A DNA stretch of 64,000 nt from Marinomonas sp. CT5 (GTDB lineage: Bacteria > Pseudomonadota > Gammaproteobacteria > Pseudomonadales > Marinomonadaceae), in contig NZ_CP025572.1 in NCBI RefSeq assembly GCF_018336975.1, positions 954,560 to 1,018,559 on the forward strand, in the 5' to 3' direction. A model generated the notes under the pieces. That model was given only the letters and a program-made list of their open reading frames with translations, made no database searches and was not told the origin of the DNA. Numbering within the stretch: the stretch's first letter is position 1; each line of letters begins with the position of its first letter. The translations under genes and the position numbers were made by a program. Shown piece after piece: positions 16,339 to 25,796 of the stretch.

Positions 16339-17241
16339 TTACTTTTTAGCTTCAAGTGAGTAGGGCAGGGGGAGTAGGGTTAATTCACTTCCATCCATCA
16401 GCAGTTGATCTGCTTCGCTAGGATCAATGTTCAAGATAATCTGAGCATAATGATGGTCTTGAATATGAGCCGATGAGAATATTTGTCCCACATTCTTGCC
16501 TTGTCCATCAAGGATGTCTTGTGTGGTATCTAAATGGCCTTGCCAAGTCACTAACGCCAGTTGCTTCTTCGATTTTCCTTTGTATTGCATACGAGCAACG
16601 ATTTCCTGTCCTGTGTAACAGCCTTTTGTAAAACTGATGCCGCCTGTGCTCTGCATGTTAAGCCATTGAGGCAAAATGTTTTCGCTCTGTTCAAGGCTAA
16701 TCAGTGGGCGAGCGGCGAGAATCGCTAAGGCGGCTAGCTCAGGATTTTGTTCTTCTATTTCGTGGTTGCTAGCTGGGCAAATAAGCCATTGAATGTCTAA
16801 AGGCTCTTGGCTAACGGTTAGGCTAATAACGTCGCTATTGTGGCTGGTGGCGAACTGGTCGGATGCATCTGACTGGCTTGCCGCTAACTTTGCATACACC
16901 GCAAAATTATCTTGCTCATCGACCAGTTCCGTTTTGAAGAAAACCGCATACTTTTTCAGGTGTATTAAGGTTTTTTCAACCAGATCTTTTGCCATCAACA
17001 TGAGTACATCTTCATTATTCTGAACGATATAAAAGCTGCTGATGATGCGGCCTTTAATGCTGCAAATGGCCCCGTACAAACCGGTTTCTTGTGACAGCTT
17101 GTTTATATCGCAAGTTGTTTGGCCTTGTAGAAGTTTCTTGGCATCGGGGCCAGAAACACGCAGTACGCCGATATCTTGCTGTCTCTTTACAACGTCGTTG
17201 TTTTGCAATTTTGAGTCAATAATATCGTGAAGCGAAGTCAT
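16339..17241 (-). CDS. ygfZ: Folate-binding Fe-S/tRNA-modification protein YgfZ
   Basis: A GcvT-like folate-dependent protein that helps maintain certain iron-sulfur enzymes and tRNA thiolation. The 300-residue protein has the family hallmark KGCYTGQEIVAR (206-217, conserved Cys208). I start at the ATG at 17241 (MTSLHDIIDSK), preceded by TTGGAACC. The open frame runs 17 codons further, but that extension (MQSRCNLFCLIYF) is not a family N-terminus. ygfZ sits near sdhE in many gammaproteobacteria; here they are about 9 kb apart. Confidence 0.92.
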   Translation of the reverse strand: MTSLHDIIDSKLQNNDVVKRQQDIGVLRVSGPDAKKLLQGQTTCDINKLSQETGLYGAICSIKGRIISSFYIVQNNEDVLMLMAKDLVEKTLIHLKKYAVFFKTELVDEQDNFAVYAKLAASQSDASDQFATSHNSDVISLTVSQEPLDIQWLICPASNHEIEEQNPELAALAILAARPLISLEQSENILPQWLNMQSTGGISFTKGCYTGQEIVARMQYKGKSKKQLALVTWQGHLDTTQDILDGQGKNVGQIFSSAHIQDHHYAQIILNIDPSEADQLLMDGSELTLLPLPYSLEAKK

Positions 17242-17542
17242 AGAAGGTTCCAAAAAATAGATCAGACAAAATAGGTTGCAGCGGCTCTGCATGAATAGCC
17301 TATCAGTAATGCCTTAATTTTACATTTCAATGGCTAATAGATAAGGAATTTTTATATCGAGAGAGTAAGTTAAGGGAGGGGTGACTAATCAAAGCCAACC
17401 ATTTTTATGCTGTAGTGGTACGAAAATGGCCAATTACGACAATTATGTTGACACTTTTACCCATTCTTTTGAGTATGAAGTGATGGTCGGCATGCCATAT
17501 TAAAAACATAAAATAAAACACGATTTATAGAAGAGTAAAAGC

Positions 17543-19030
17543 ATGTATTTAGGTCTTGATCTTGGCACATCTGGTTTGAAAGGCGTCGTTATAGACGATC
17601 AAGGAAATGTACTGGCGCAGGAGTCGGTTCCGTTAACGGTTGATAGTCCGCATGCTACTTGGTCGGAACAGGACCCCTTGTCATGGTGGCAGGCTTGTAA
17701 AGATGTCGTTGAGCAATTGCAGCAGCGTTTGGATCTAAGCAAATTAAAAGCACTGGGGCTTTCTGGACAAATGCATGGAGCAACGCTACTGGATGCGAAA
17801 GGTCAAGTATTACGACCTTGTATCTTATGGAATGATGGCCGGAGCCAAGCACAATGCGAAGCCATGATGACGCAGTGTCCTGACTTGATCGAACGTTCTG
17901 GAAACCTATTTATGCCAGGTTTTACCGCTCCTAAAATCCGTTGGATAGAAGAGAATGAGCCAGAGATATTTGCTCAATTAGCTTATGTTTTATTGCCAAA
18001 AGATTATTTGGCTTATCGGCTTACGGGAAGTATGTCGACCGATTGCTCAGATGCAGCAGGAACCCTTTGGTTAAATCCTGAAACCCGTCAATGGGATGAG
18101 GCATTATTAGCCGCAACGGGGTTAACACAGGCCAATATGCCGAAAGTGCATGAAGGCTGTGATGTGGTTGGTGTTTTATCAGAAGAGATTGCTCTGGAAT
18201 TAGGGCTTTCTAAGCTGCCAGTGGTGGCGGGCGCCGGTGACAATGCGGCGGGGGCTGTGGGAATGGGAGTCACCAACCCAGGCCAAGGCTTTATTTCGTT
18301 AGGTACATCTGGGGTGTACTTTACTGTGAGTGAATCTCACAAGGCGAACCCACAGAATACCGTGCATGCTTTTTGTCATGCCTTGCCGAATCGCTGGCAT
18401 CAAATGGGCGTGACTTTGAGCGCCGCGAATTCTTTAGCTTGGTTTGCCAAGCTGGTGGATAAATCCGTTGCCGAATTATTGGATGCCCTTGAGGACAGCG
18501 AGATCGAGCAAACGACTGTCTTGTTTTTGCCCTACCTTAGTGGCGAGAGAACCCCGCATAATGACCCATTCGCCAACGGACAATTTGTTGGTTTAAGCAA
18601 TACGACGAACGTTGAAGCCATGACCTTGGCAATATTAGAAGGTGTGGCGTTCTCTATGCTGGATTGCCAAAACGCCTTAGACAGTGCGAAGAGTCGAGTC
18701 GACGAGTTGTCACTGATTGGCGGTGGTGCTCGTTCTGCTCTGTGGCGTCAGATCATTGCCAACGTTTTGAATAAGCGTTTGATTTATCGTGACGGTGGAG
18801 ATGTTGGGCCGGGTTTGGGGGCGGCACGTTTGGCGCTATTAGGAGAGCAACAAAGCCAAGGCCGAAACATTGAGTCACTAATTGAAGAATGTTGCACCAT
18901 GCCAGAGGTATTGGCCGTGCACGAACCAGACGACAGGTTAAAATCTTATTATCAGAATAAGTACGATGTGTACCAATCTTTCTATCAATCGACAAAAGCC
19001 TTGAATCAAAAGCTGATGCAACTCTTTTAA
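17543..19030 (+). CDS. xylB: Xylulokinase
   Basis: Phosphorylates D-xylulose to xylulose 5-phosphate for the pentose phosphate pathway. A 495-residue FGGY-family kinase with DLGTSGLKG at the N-terminus (6-14), GLSGQMHG, GDNAAGAVGMG in the middle and the C-terminal GGGARSALWRQI ATP site. In Pseudomonas mtl clusters the same gene is called mtlY and serves growth on arabitol. It faces the AraC-type regulator and shares a bidirectional terminator with it. It is not in the transporter operon, so it has its own promoter in the 300-nt upstream gap. Confidence 0.92.
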   Translation: MYLGLDLGTSGLKGVVIDDQGNVLAQESVPLTVDSPHATWSEQDPLSWWQACKDVVEQLQQRLDLSKLKALGLSGQMHGATLLDAKGQVLRPCILWNDGRSQAQCEAMMTQCPDLIERSGNLFMPGFTAPKIRWIEENEPEIFAQLAYVLLPKDYLAYRLTGSMSTDCSDAAGTLWLNPETRQWDEALLAATGLTQANMPKVHEGCDVVGVLSEEIALELGLSKLPVVAGAGDNAAGAVGMGVTNPGQGFISLGTSGVYFTVSESHKANPQNTVHAFCHALPNRWHQMGVTLSAANSLAWFAKLVDKSVAELLDALEDSEIEQTTVLFLPYLSGERTPHNDPFANGQFVGLSNTTNVEAMTLAILEGVAFSMLDCQNALDSAKSRVDELSLIGGGARSALWRQIIANVLNKRLIYRDGGDVGPGLGAARLALLGEQQSQGRNIESLIEECCTMPEVLAVHEPDDRLKSYYQNKYDVYQSFYQSTKALNQKLMQLF

Positions 19031-19036
19031 ACGTCA

Positions 19037-19074
19037 TAAAAAACGCCGCGAGATAAACTGGCGGCGTTTTTTAT
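19037..19074. terminator. Bidirectional terminator between xylB and mtlR
   Basis: Arms AAAAAACGCCGC and GCGGCGTTTTTT with a loop of about 12 nt, placed between the convergent genes. Confidence 0.88.
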
Positions 19075-19090
19075 AGTGAAGGTGTTGGCT

Positions 19091-19987
19091 TTATGAAACG
19101 GGCGCCATTCCTTCAATATGGACATTGCTTTGGGTGCGGAAGTCTCTTGGTGTTACCCCTTTCAGCTCATGAAATCGGCGGTTAAAGTTAGCGACATTAT
19201 TGAAACCAACCTGAAAACAAATGGTGGCGATTTGTTGATCTGTCTCCGTCAGCAGGCTGCACGCGCGACTCACACGCACTCGATTCACAAATTCGATAAA
19301 ACGGTTACCTGTTGCTTTTTTAAAGAAGCGTGAAAAATGGCTGTCTGACATGCCGATTAAACTTGCCACGCTTGATAGCGTAATGTCTTGGCTGTAATTC
19401 TGAGACACGTAATCGACCACGGTATTGATTTTGCGTTGCAAGGTTTCGCTGGATTTTAAGTCAATTTGTACCGTAGAAAGTAAGCGATAACTCCTGCTCT
19501 GGGCCAGTTTTTGCAATAAAGGAAGTGCTAGGATGAGCCTTGATAAACCAGTGGAATCACGAACTTTTTGAAAGACGTCTTTCAGGTACTCATGATCCTG
19601 ATCATAAAATTCAATGCCAGACTTTGCCCTTGCTAGCATAGGTAGAATCTCGGCGAGCTCAGGAATTATTTTCATGCCATTGGAAAAGGATTCGTGATCA
19701 AAACGAATGACCATGTCTCGTAGTTGAACCTCTTCCTGATCTTTTTGGCATATCCAATTATGGGGGAGACGAGGGCCAGTTAAAATGAGTTGGCCAGGTG
19801 AGTAATTGCCTATGTAATCTCCCACAAAGACTTTTCCTGAAGTGGCAACGATGAAGTGCAGTTCATAGTCATCATGAGCGTGCCAACGTATGAGATCGCA
19901 AGGGTATCCGTGTTCTAGATAACGAATGGTTTCGTTGTCTTCAACAATTTCATATTCTGGCGTGATGCGTTTGGCTGTGTTTTGCAT
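19091..19987 (-). CDS. mtlR: AraC-family regulator of polyol use, MtlR-like
   Basis: A 298-residue regulator. The N-terminal cupin (about 25-110) has HAHDDYELHFI (37-47) and GDYIGNYSPGQLILTGPRLPHNW, typical of sugar-sensing AraC proteins. The C-terminal double helix-turn-helix (about 185-285) includes SVASLIGMSDSHFSRFFKKATG and ATICFQVGFNNVANFNRRF. It lies downstream of mtlD on the same strand, as mtlR does near the Pseudomonas fluorescens mannitol operon, and probably activates the mtl genes. The effector (mannitol, arabitol or glucitol) cannot be told from sequence. Confidence 0.82.
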   Translation of the reverse strand: MQNTAKRITPEYEIVEDNETIRYLEHGYPCDLIRWHAHDDYELHFIVATSGKVFVGDYIGNYSPGQLILTGPRLPHNWICQKDQEEVQLRDMVIRFDHESFSNGMKIIPELAEILPMLARAKSGIEFYDQDHEYLKDVFQKVRDSTGLSRLILALPLLQKLAQSRSYRLLSTVQIDLKSSETLQRKINTVVDYVSQNYSQDITLSSVASLIGMSDSHFSRFFKKATGNRFIEFVNRVRVSRACSLLTETDQQIATICFQVGFNNVANFNRRFHELKGVTPRDFRTQSNVHIEGMAPVS

Positions 19988-20051
19988 AATCTTCTCGCTC
20001 AGCAGATAACAGTATCACTCACTGCTTGTTATTATTGTTAATAAAATATAC

Positions 20052-20101
20052 TCAAGAAACCAAGGAAGAGACCGCTTTCTTCCCCTTACTTCCTTGAGTT
20101 T
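20052..20101 (-). terminator. Possible mtlD terminator hairpin
   Basis: Interrupted stem: CTCAAGGAAG pairs with CTTCCTTGG...CTTGAG on the minus strand, in the 139-nt gap after mtlD. It is weak and lacks a clean T run, so read-through into mtlR is possible. Confidence 0.4.
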
Positions 20102-20126
20102 AGCCCTCTTATTGAGGGATCACCAT

Positions 20127-21557
20127 CTAAGCATAGGTTGCCATAGTCGTTTGAATGGCTTTGGTTAGCTCGGTCACAAAGTCGGGGTGTTCTGTTGGCA
20201 CATTGCCCCATAAAAAACGATCGGTCGCAAAAGCCTGAATGCCAGCCTCATCATCACTAAAAGCCGTTAACGACGCTTTATTGGGCTCATGATAAGGTGT
20301 CTTTAGTTTGCCTTGATTCGACAGTTGGATAAAGACAAACCAGCCAGCAATACCTTGTATCGTTTTGTTTGGTATGCGTCCGTTACGGTAAGCACCTTCC
20401 AATGTCGGGAAAACAAAGATCGGAAACTTCGCATAGCCATCGGTGCATATACGCTCCACCGTATCGCCAATGTTGGCGTTGCTAAAGCGCTGGGCAATAA
20501 TGTCAAAATAGGCTGGCAGATCAACCACAGAATCCCCAATGGCAGGTATCGAATCTTGCAGAATAAAGTCGGTGAAATACTGCTTTAATTCCTCGTCACG
20601 CATGGCTTCATCAAAGTAGGTGAGACCTTTCAATGCCGCTTGGTAGGTAACACAGGTATGACCAGCGTTTAGGATGCGAATTTTCGCTTCTTCAAAAGGC
20701 ACAACATCCTGTACGAATTGCACGCCAACCAGATCAAGAGACGGTTTTTTACCGGCAAATTTGTCTTCGACTACCCATTGAATGAAGTCTTCGCCCATGA
20801 CCGTCATATGGTCATCAACACCAAACCGTGAGCGAACGTCGTCCACATGTTTCTGACTGGGTTTGGGCGTAATTCTGTCTACCATAGAGCAAGGGAAGGA
20901 CACGTTGTGTCTTACCCACTGCGCTAGAACGGAATCTTGTTTAGCCTCTAAAAACTGCATGAGGCCCGTTTCAAGTAGTTCACCGTTATGACGCAAGTTA
21001 TCACAGCATAATAAGGTGATTTTGGCTTTGGATGTTTCACTGCGCAATTTAAGTCCAGCGTACAAAAAAGCGTAAAGCGTATTGCGAGCCCCTGCGATAT
21101 CCGCTTTGATGGCTGGATGTTCTAGCATCAAACGGCGGTTTTCATCTAGGTAATAACCGCCTTCCGTTACGGTGGATGTCACCAACTGTGTTTTAGCGTC
21201 GGCGAGGGTGGAATCCACCTTTTCTGGTTCTTGTGCGCCATCAATTTGTTGAACGATAGAACGAATATGCTCGTATTTTGTCTCCCCATCGGCGGCCATG
21301 GTTTTTAAAACATACTCGCCTTTTTGTTCTACAAAACGCGCAAAGGCTTGACTGTCTTGTGGGCGAATATTGACGCCAGTGATGCCCCAGTTTTGTTGTC
21401 CATCATGAGCAAGCAAACGGTCAATATACACAGCTTGGTGAGCGCGATGAAAAGCGCCCACCCCCAAATGGACAATGCCAGCTTCGATCGTTTCTTTTGA
21501 GTAATTTTGAACAGATAATTGCTCCCTATTTGAGGAAGCTTGTAAGTAATTAGCCAT
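20127..21557 (-). CDS. mtlD: Polyol (mannitol/arabitol-type) dehydrogenase MtlD
   Basis: NAD-dependent oxidation of a sugar alcohol to a ketose in the cytoplasm (mannitol to fructose, arabitol to xylulose, or glucitol to fructose). A 476-residue member of the long-chain polyol dehydrogenase family. The nucleotide-binding start HLGVGAFHRAHQAVYIDRL lies at about 30-48. The catalytic KIRILNAGH has Lys292, Asn297 and His300, matching the known triad of mannitol 2-dehydrogenase. Last gene of mtlEFGKD, 1 nt after mtlK. The nearby xylulokinase points to arabitol as at least one substrate; no fructokinase is in the window. Confidence 0.93.
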   Translation of the reverse strand: MANYLQASSNREQLSVQNYSKETIEAGIVHLGVGAFHRAHQAVYIDRLLAHDGQQNWGITGVNIRPQDSQAFARFVEQKGEYVLKTMAADGETKYEHIRSIVQQIDGAQEPEKVDSTLADAKTQLVTSTVTEGGYYLDENRRLMLEHPAIKADIAGARNTLYAFLYAGLKLRSETSKAKITLLCCDNLRHNGELLETGLMQFLEAKQDSVLAQWVRHNVSFPCSMVDRITPKPSQKHVDDVRSRFGVDDHMTVMGEDFIQWVVEDKFAGKKPSLDLVGVQFVQDVVPFEEAKIRILNAGHTCVTYQAALKGLTYFDEAMRDEELKQYFTDFILQDSIPAIGDSVVDLPAYFDIIAQRFSNANIGDTVERICTDGYAKFPIFVFPTLEGAYRNGRIPNKTIQGIAGWFVFIQLSNQGKLKTPYHEPNKASLTAFSDDEAGIQAFATDRFLWGNVPTEHPDFVTELTKAIQTTMATYA

Positions 21558-21558
21558 A

Positions 21559-22653
21559 TTACACTTCCTCTGGAATCACCGAGATGACGCGATCATTTTC
21601 GTTGAACAAAATCATTTCAGACATATCAATTTTTAGACTGACTTCTTGCCCGTCTTTGAGTTCTGTTCGTGCCGGTGCTTTGACGATAATGGTTTGGTCG
21701 CTAGACAATTGCAGATGCGCGTAAGCTTCGGAGCCTAGGTGTTCAACTAGCTCGATGCGTCCAGATAAGTCACCACCACTTTCGACTAAGGACATGTGCT
21801 CTGGGCGAATACCGACGACAACAGAGTCTGGCAATGGCCCTTTTAAACGATTGGCAGGGAAGTGAATTTGTTGACCAAGTAATTCAATGGCGAGAGTCTC
21901 TTCTTGGCGAATAATTTTATTTCCCGCAATTAAATTCATTTTTGGCGTGCCAATAAACTCGGCAACAAAACGGCTGTTTGGTTGACGATAAAGTTCCAGT
22001 GGCGTGCCTACTTGTTCAATCTGACCAGCATTCAAAATCACCACGCGATCCGCCAAGGTCATGGCTTCAACCTGATCGTGGGTTACGTAAATCATGGTTG
22101 TGCCGAGTTTTTTGTGAAGGCGAGCGAGCTCTAAACGCATTTGTACACGCAGTGCCGCATCAAGGTTCGACAAGGGTTCGTCAAACAAAAAGACTTTAGG
22201 TTGGCGAACAATGGCACGACCAATGGCAACACGTTGGCGTTGACCGCCAGACAGCTCCTTGGGCTTGCGTTCTAATAGCGCGTCTAGCTGTAAAGACGCC
22301 GACACAGCGCGAACTTTTTCTTTGATTTCGGCGTCCGATACTTTGGCAAGACGCAATGCAAAGGATAAGTTATCGGCCACTGTCATATGCGGGTACAAAG
22401 CATAGGACTGGAATACCATAGCAAGGTCGCGCTTTGACGATGCCACTTCAGTGATGTCTCTGCCGTCTAGCTCGATACTGCCGCCTGTGCTGGATTCAAG
22501 GCCAGCAATGGTGCGTAATAGTGTGGATTTGCCACAGCCTGATGGCCCAACGAAGACGACGAATTCGCCTTCGCTAATGCTTAGGTTGATGCCGCGCAAG
22601 GCATGGTAGCTGTCATAATGTTTTTGTAAATCAGTGATCGCTAAGTAAGTCAT
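21559..22653 (-). CDS. mtlK: Polyol ABC transporter ATP-binding protein
   Basis: The energy-coupling subunit of the sugar-alcohol importer. The 364-residue protein has Walker A GPSGCGKST (36-44), Q-loop FQSYALYPHM, signature LSGGQRQR (134-141), Walker B VFLFDEP (154-160) and a C-terminal TOBE/regulatory region (about 240-355) as in MalK/UgpC. It follows mtlG by 18 nt and precedes mtlD by 1 nt, so the five genes form one operon. Confidence 0.93.
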   Translation of the reverse strand: MTYLAITDLQKHYDSYHALRGINLSISEGEFVVFVGPSGCGKSTLLRTIAGLESSTGGSIELDGRDITEVASSKRDLAMVFQSYALYPHMTVADNLSFALRLAKVSDAEIKEKVRAVSASLQLDALLERKPKELSGGQRQRVAIGRAIVRQPKVFLFDEPLSNLDAALRVQMRLELARLHKKLGTTMIYVTHDQVEAMTLADRVVILNAGQIEQVGTPLELYRQPNSRFVAEFIGTPKMNLIAGNKIIRQEETLAIELLGQQIHFPANRLKGPLPDSVVVGIRPEHMSLVESGGDLSGRIELVEHLGSEAYAHLQLSSDQTIIVKAPARTELKDGQEVSLKIDMSEMILFNENDRVISVIPEEV

Positions 22654-22671
22654 AAAAAAACTTCCTAATAA

Positions 22672-23502
22672 TTATTTTACGGCGCCGAACGTTAAGCCTT
22701 GGACCAATTGTTTTTGACAGAACCAACCGAAGATGACGATTGGTGCGCAAGCGAGCGTGGAGGCAGCGGATAATTTTGCCCAGAACAGACCCTCAGGACT
22801 GGAGTAAGAGGCAATCATGGCGGTTAAAGGTGCCGCATCGGAGGCGGTTAAGTTGAGAGACCAAAATGCCTCGTTCCAGCACAGTACGATAGACAAAAGA
22901 GCCGTTGACGAAATGGCGCCAACAGAAAGGGGTAATACAACTTTGACCACTTCATCCCAAGGAGTAGCGCCGTCCATCCGCGCCGCTTCTAGGATTTCTT
23001 TTGGTAAATCTTTGAAGTAGGAAAACAGCATCCACACAATAATGGGCAAGTTCATCAGAGTGAAAATAATCACCAGTGCCGTTTTGGAATCCAATAAACC
23101 ATAGTCTCGGCATAGGATATAAATAGGCACTAACACCCCGACCGCTGGCAGCATTTTGGTAGAGAGCATCCAAAGCAAAATGTCTTTTGTGCGTTTCCCT
23201 GGGAAAAACGCCATGGAATACGCCGCGGGAATGGCAATCACCAAGGCAATAATTGTGGAGCCAAATGAGGTTACGACTGAGTTCCACGCATGGTGAATGT
23301 AATCACTGCGTTCTTGGACAATTCTGAAGTTATCCAGTGTTGGCTCAAAGAACAGAGAAGGCGGTACTGATATTGCCTGTAGCTCGGTTTTAAAGGAGGT
23401 GATAAACATCCAAAAAATCGGGAAAAATAATACCAATGCGACTGTCCAAGCGAATAAGCCAGTCAAAATGGTTTTGAGTTTACGTTGTTGATTAAGCGTC
23501 AT
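22672..23502 (-). CDS. mtlG: Polyol ABC transporter permease 2
   Basis: A 276-residue MalG-type inner-membrane permease with about six helices. Its cytoplasmic EAA loop, EILEAARMDGATPWDEVVKVVLPL in the middle third (near 165-190), contacts the ATPase. It pairs with MtlF to form the channel. Starts 10 nt after mtlF. Confidence 0.92.
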   Translation of the reverse strand: MTLNQQRKLKTILTGLFAWTVALVLFFPIFWMFITSFKTELQAISVPPSLFFEPTLDNFRIVQERSDYIHHAWNSVVTSFGSTIIALVIAIPAAYSMAFFPGKRTKDILLWMLSTKMLPAVGVLVPIYILCRDYGLLDSKTALVIIFTLMNLPIIVWMLFSYFKDLPKEILEAARMDGATPWDEVVKVVLPLSVGAISSTALLSIVLCWNEAFWSLNLTASDAAPLTAMIASYSSPEGLFWAKLSAASTLACAPIVIFGWFCQKQLVQGLTFGAVK

Positions 23503-23512
23503 GGTAGTTACC

Positions 23513-24373
23513 TCACACCGTTAAGTTTTTGCCAACGGCACGAATTAAGAAAAAGGCCACGATATTGGCAAGCAATACAGCAAACAAACCACCAGCTGAA
23601 GCGACACCAACGTCATATTGCAGAAGGGCTTGGTTGTAGATTAGGTAAGCCAAATTGGTACTGTCGTAACCTGGGCCACCGCCAGTAGATACAAAAATCT
23701 CTGCAAACACGGCGAGTAGAAAAATGGTTTCTATCATCACAACCACAGCAATGGGACGGGCTAGATGAGGGATGGTGAGATAGCGGAAAATATGCCAGCC
23801 TGTTGCGCCGTCCATTTGAGCCGCTTCTTTTTGTTCTGTGTCTTGGGATTGCAGCGCAGTAACAAAGACTAAAATGGCGAAAGGTAACCATTGCCAGCTG
23901 ACCATCATGATGATGGATACTAAGGGGTAGTTAGACAGCCAATCTATCGGTTCGAATCCCAATGATTCTGATATCCAAGCAAAAATACCGTACACCGGAT
24001 TCATCATCATATTTTTCCATATCAAAGCGTTGACTGTTGGCATGATGAAAAATGGAGAAATCAGCAGGACACGGACGATGCCTTGACCGAAAAATGGCTT
24101 ATCAATTAAAGCGGACAGCATGACGCCTAGCACTACGGTAATGACCAAAACGGAAAGCAGTAAAATGAGCGTGTTTGATACCGCTGGAATAAAGCCAGGA
24201 TCGGTAATAAAGAATTCAAAGTTCATCCACCCAACAAAGTTATTCTGACCTGGGTACAATAAGTTGTAGCGGATAGTGGAAAAATAGATGGTCATGGAGA
24301 GTGGAATGATCATCCAAACCAAAAGCATGATGACAGATGGTGCCATTAATAAGCGAGTGATTGAGCGCTTCAT
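23513..24373 (-). CDS. mtlF: Polyol ABC transporter permease 1
   Basis: A 286-residue MalF-type permease with six predicted helices and the EAA-loop segment KEAAQMDGATGWHIFRYLTI near residues 181-200. Second gene of the operon, 103 nt after mtlE; a hairpin lies in that gap. Confidence 0.92.
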   Translation of the reverse strand: MKRSITRLLMAPSVIMLLVWMIIPLSMTIYFSTIRYNLLYPGQNNFVGWMNFEFFITDPGFIPAVSNTLILLLSVLVITVVLGVMLSALIDKPFFGQGIVRVLLISPFFIMPTVNALIWKNMMMNPVYGIFAWISESLGFEPIDWLSNYPLVSIIMMVSWQWLPFAILVFVTALQSQDTEQKEAAQMDGATGWHIFRYLTIPHLARPIAVVVMIETIFLLAVFAEIFVSTGGGPGYDSTNLAYLIYNQALLQYDVGVASAGGLFAVLLANIVAFFLIRAVGKNLTV

Positions 24374-24432
24374 GTTGTGTTTCTCTTATTATAAGCAGGG
24401 GAGTCTGTTCTTGAGTAGAACGTATCAAAGTA

Positions 24433-24457
24433 AGAAATAGGGCAAAGCCCTATTTCT
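24433..24457 (-). terminator. Intercistronic hairpin between mtlE and mtlF
   Basis: Perfect stem AGAAATAGGGC with GCCCTATTTCT and a 3-nt loop. Placed behind a binding-protein gene, it probably protects or partly ends the mtlE message, giving more binding protein than permease. Confidence 0.6.
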
Positions 24458-24476
24458 TTGTCGAGCCTGTAGGTGT

Positions 24477-25796
24477 TTAGTAATACCCAGCTTGACGCAT
24501 TTGACGATCCGCGGAAGTGTTTGCAGACTGCAATGCTTGATCGACTGACATAGACCCAGAAAGTGCGCCGGAAATCATTTGTCCAGTCGTGGTGCCAATT
24601 GCTTGGAATTCAGGAATGGCCGCAAACTGAACACCTACGTAAGGAGAGGGTTTTAACGTACTGTCATTTGGATCGGCTGAGTTGATGGCTTTCAGTTCAG
24701 CATCAGCAAAAACAGCCGCTTTCTGGAATTTAGGGTTGGCATACGTGCTGGCTCTTGTGCCCGTTGGGACCGCTGCCCAGCCATTTTTCTCACCCACTAG
24801 CTTGATGTATTCTTTAGAAGTAGCCCAGCGTACGAATTTTTGTGCCGCATCCGCATTTTTGGTTGCCACAGGAATGCCAAGTGCCCAAGACCATAACCAG
24901 TTCGCGCCTTTTTCTGTCACGGCGTAAGGCGATTGAGCAAAGCCCACTTTGTCAGCGACTTTACTTTGCTTAGGATCCGTAACAAAAGACGCCGCGATGG
25001 TGGCATCAATCCACATACCACATTTGCCTTCGTTGAATAGTGCTAGGTTTTCATTGAAACTGTTACTGCTGGCTCCCGGTGGTCCGTATTTGTTCAATAG
25101 ATCCACGTAGAAGTTAACGGCGTTTTTCCATTCAGCCGTTTCTAGCTGAGGCTTCCAATTTTCATCAAACCAGCGAGCACCAAAAGAGTTAGCCATGGCT
25201 GTCATAAAGGCCATGTTGTCACCCCAGCCAGCTTTGCCGCGCAAGCAGATTCCGTAAACACCGTTATCAGGGTCATTCATAGCGGCGGCCGCTTCACGTA
25301 TATGTTCCCAGCTATCGCGGTCTTTAATAGTAATGCCAGCCTTTTTTGCGAGATCTTTGCGGTACATGACCATAGAGCTTTCGCCGTAGAATGGCGCAGC
25401 GTACATAGTGCCTTTGTAAGACAGGCCGCCACGAATAGAAGGCAAAATGTCTTTTGCATCATAATTGCCGCTGGTGTCGATGGCTTGCAACCAACCACGT
25501 TCACCCCAAATTGGCGCTTCGTACATGCCGATGGTCATGACGTCATAAAGACCGCTTTTATTGGCAATATCTTGAGTCACGTTTTGGCGCAAAACGCCTT
25601 CTTCTAAAGTTACCCATTTCACTTTGATGTCAGGGTTGGCTTTTTCAAATTCGGGTGTGAGTTTTTGCATTTCGATCATATGGCCATTGTTTACAGTAGC
25701 CACTGTGATTTGAGTTGCTGAGAAGGCGCTGCTTGCTGCCATCGCAGCTGAAATAGATACCGCATAAGCTAGGGTATTCTTGGTAAGGCGTTTCAT
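24477..25796 (-). CDS. mtlE: Polyol ABC transporter substrate-binding protein
   Basis: A 439-residue periplasmic family-1 binding protein. A Sec signal peptide covers about residues 1-27 (Lys-Arg start, hydrophobic SISAAMAASS, cleavage near AFSA-TQ). The mature part begins ITVATVNNGHMIEMQKLTPE and contains TIGMYEAPIWGERGWL and FNEGKCGMWIDAT, as in the mannitol/sorbitol binding proteins SmoE/MtlE. First gene of the operon; its promoter lies in the 323-nt gap shared with sdhE. Confidence 0.92.
   Translation of the reverse strand: MKRLTKNTLAYAVSISAAMAASSAFSATQITVATVNNGHMIEMQKLTPEFEKANPDIKVKWVTLEEGVLRQNVTQDIANKSGLYDVMTIGMYEAPIWGERGWLQAIDTSGNYDAKDILPSIRGGLSYKGTMYAAPFYGESSMVMYRKDLAKKAGITIKDRDSWEHIREAAAAMNDPDNGVYGICLRGKAGWGDNMAFMTAMANSFGARWFDENWKPQLETAEWKNAVNFYVDLLNKYGPPGASSNSFNENLALFNEGKCGMWIDATIAASFVTDPKQSKVADKVGFAQSPYAVTEKGANWLWSWALGIPVATKNADAAQKFVRWATSKEYIKLVGEKNGWAAVPTGTRASTYANPKFQKAAVFADAELKAINSADPNDSTLKPSPYVGVQFAAIPEFQAIGTTTGQMISGALSGSMSVDQALQSANTSADRQMRQAGYY

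Noticed and set aside
23613-23891. 92-residue frame in mtlF and similar ones in mtlG
   Set aside because: Out-of-frame reading of permease genes; residues are rich in Cys, His and Arg as typical for shadows.
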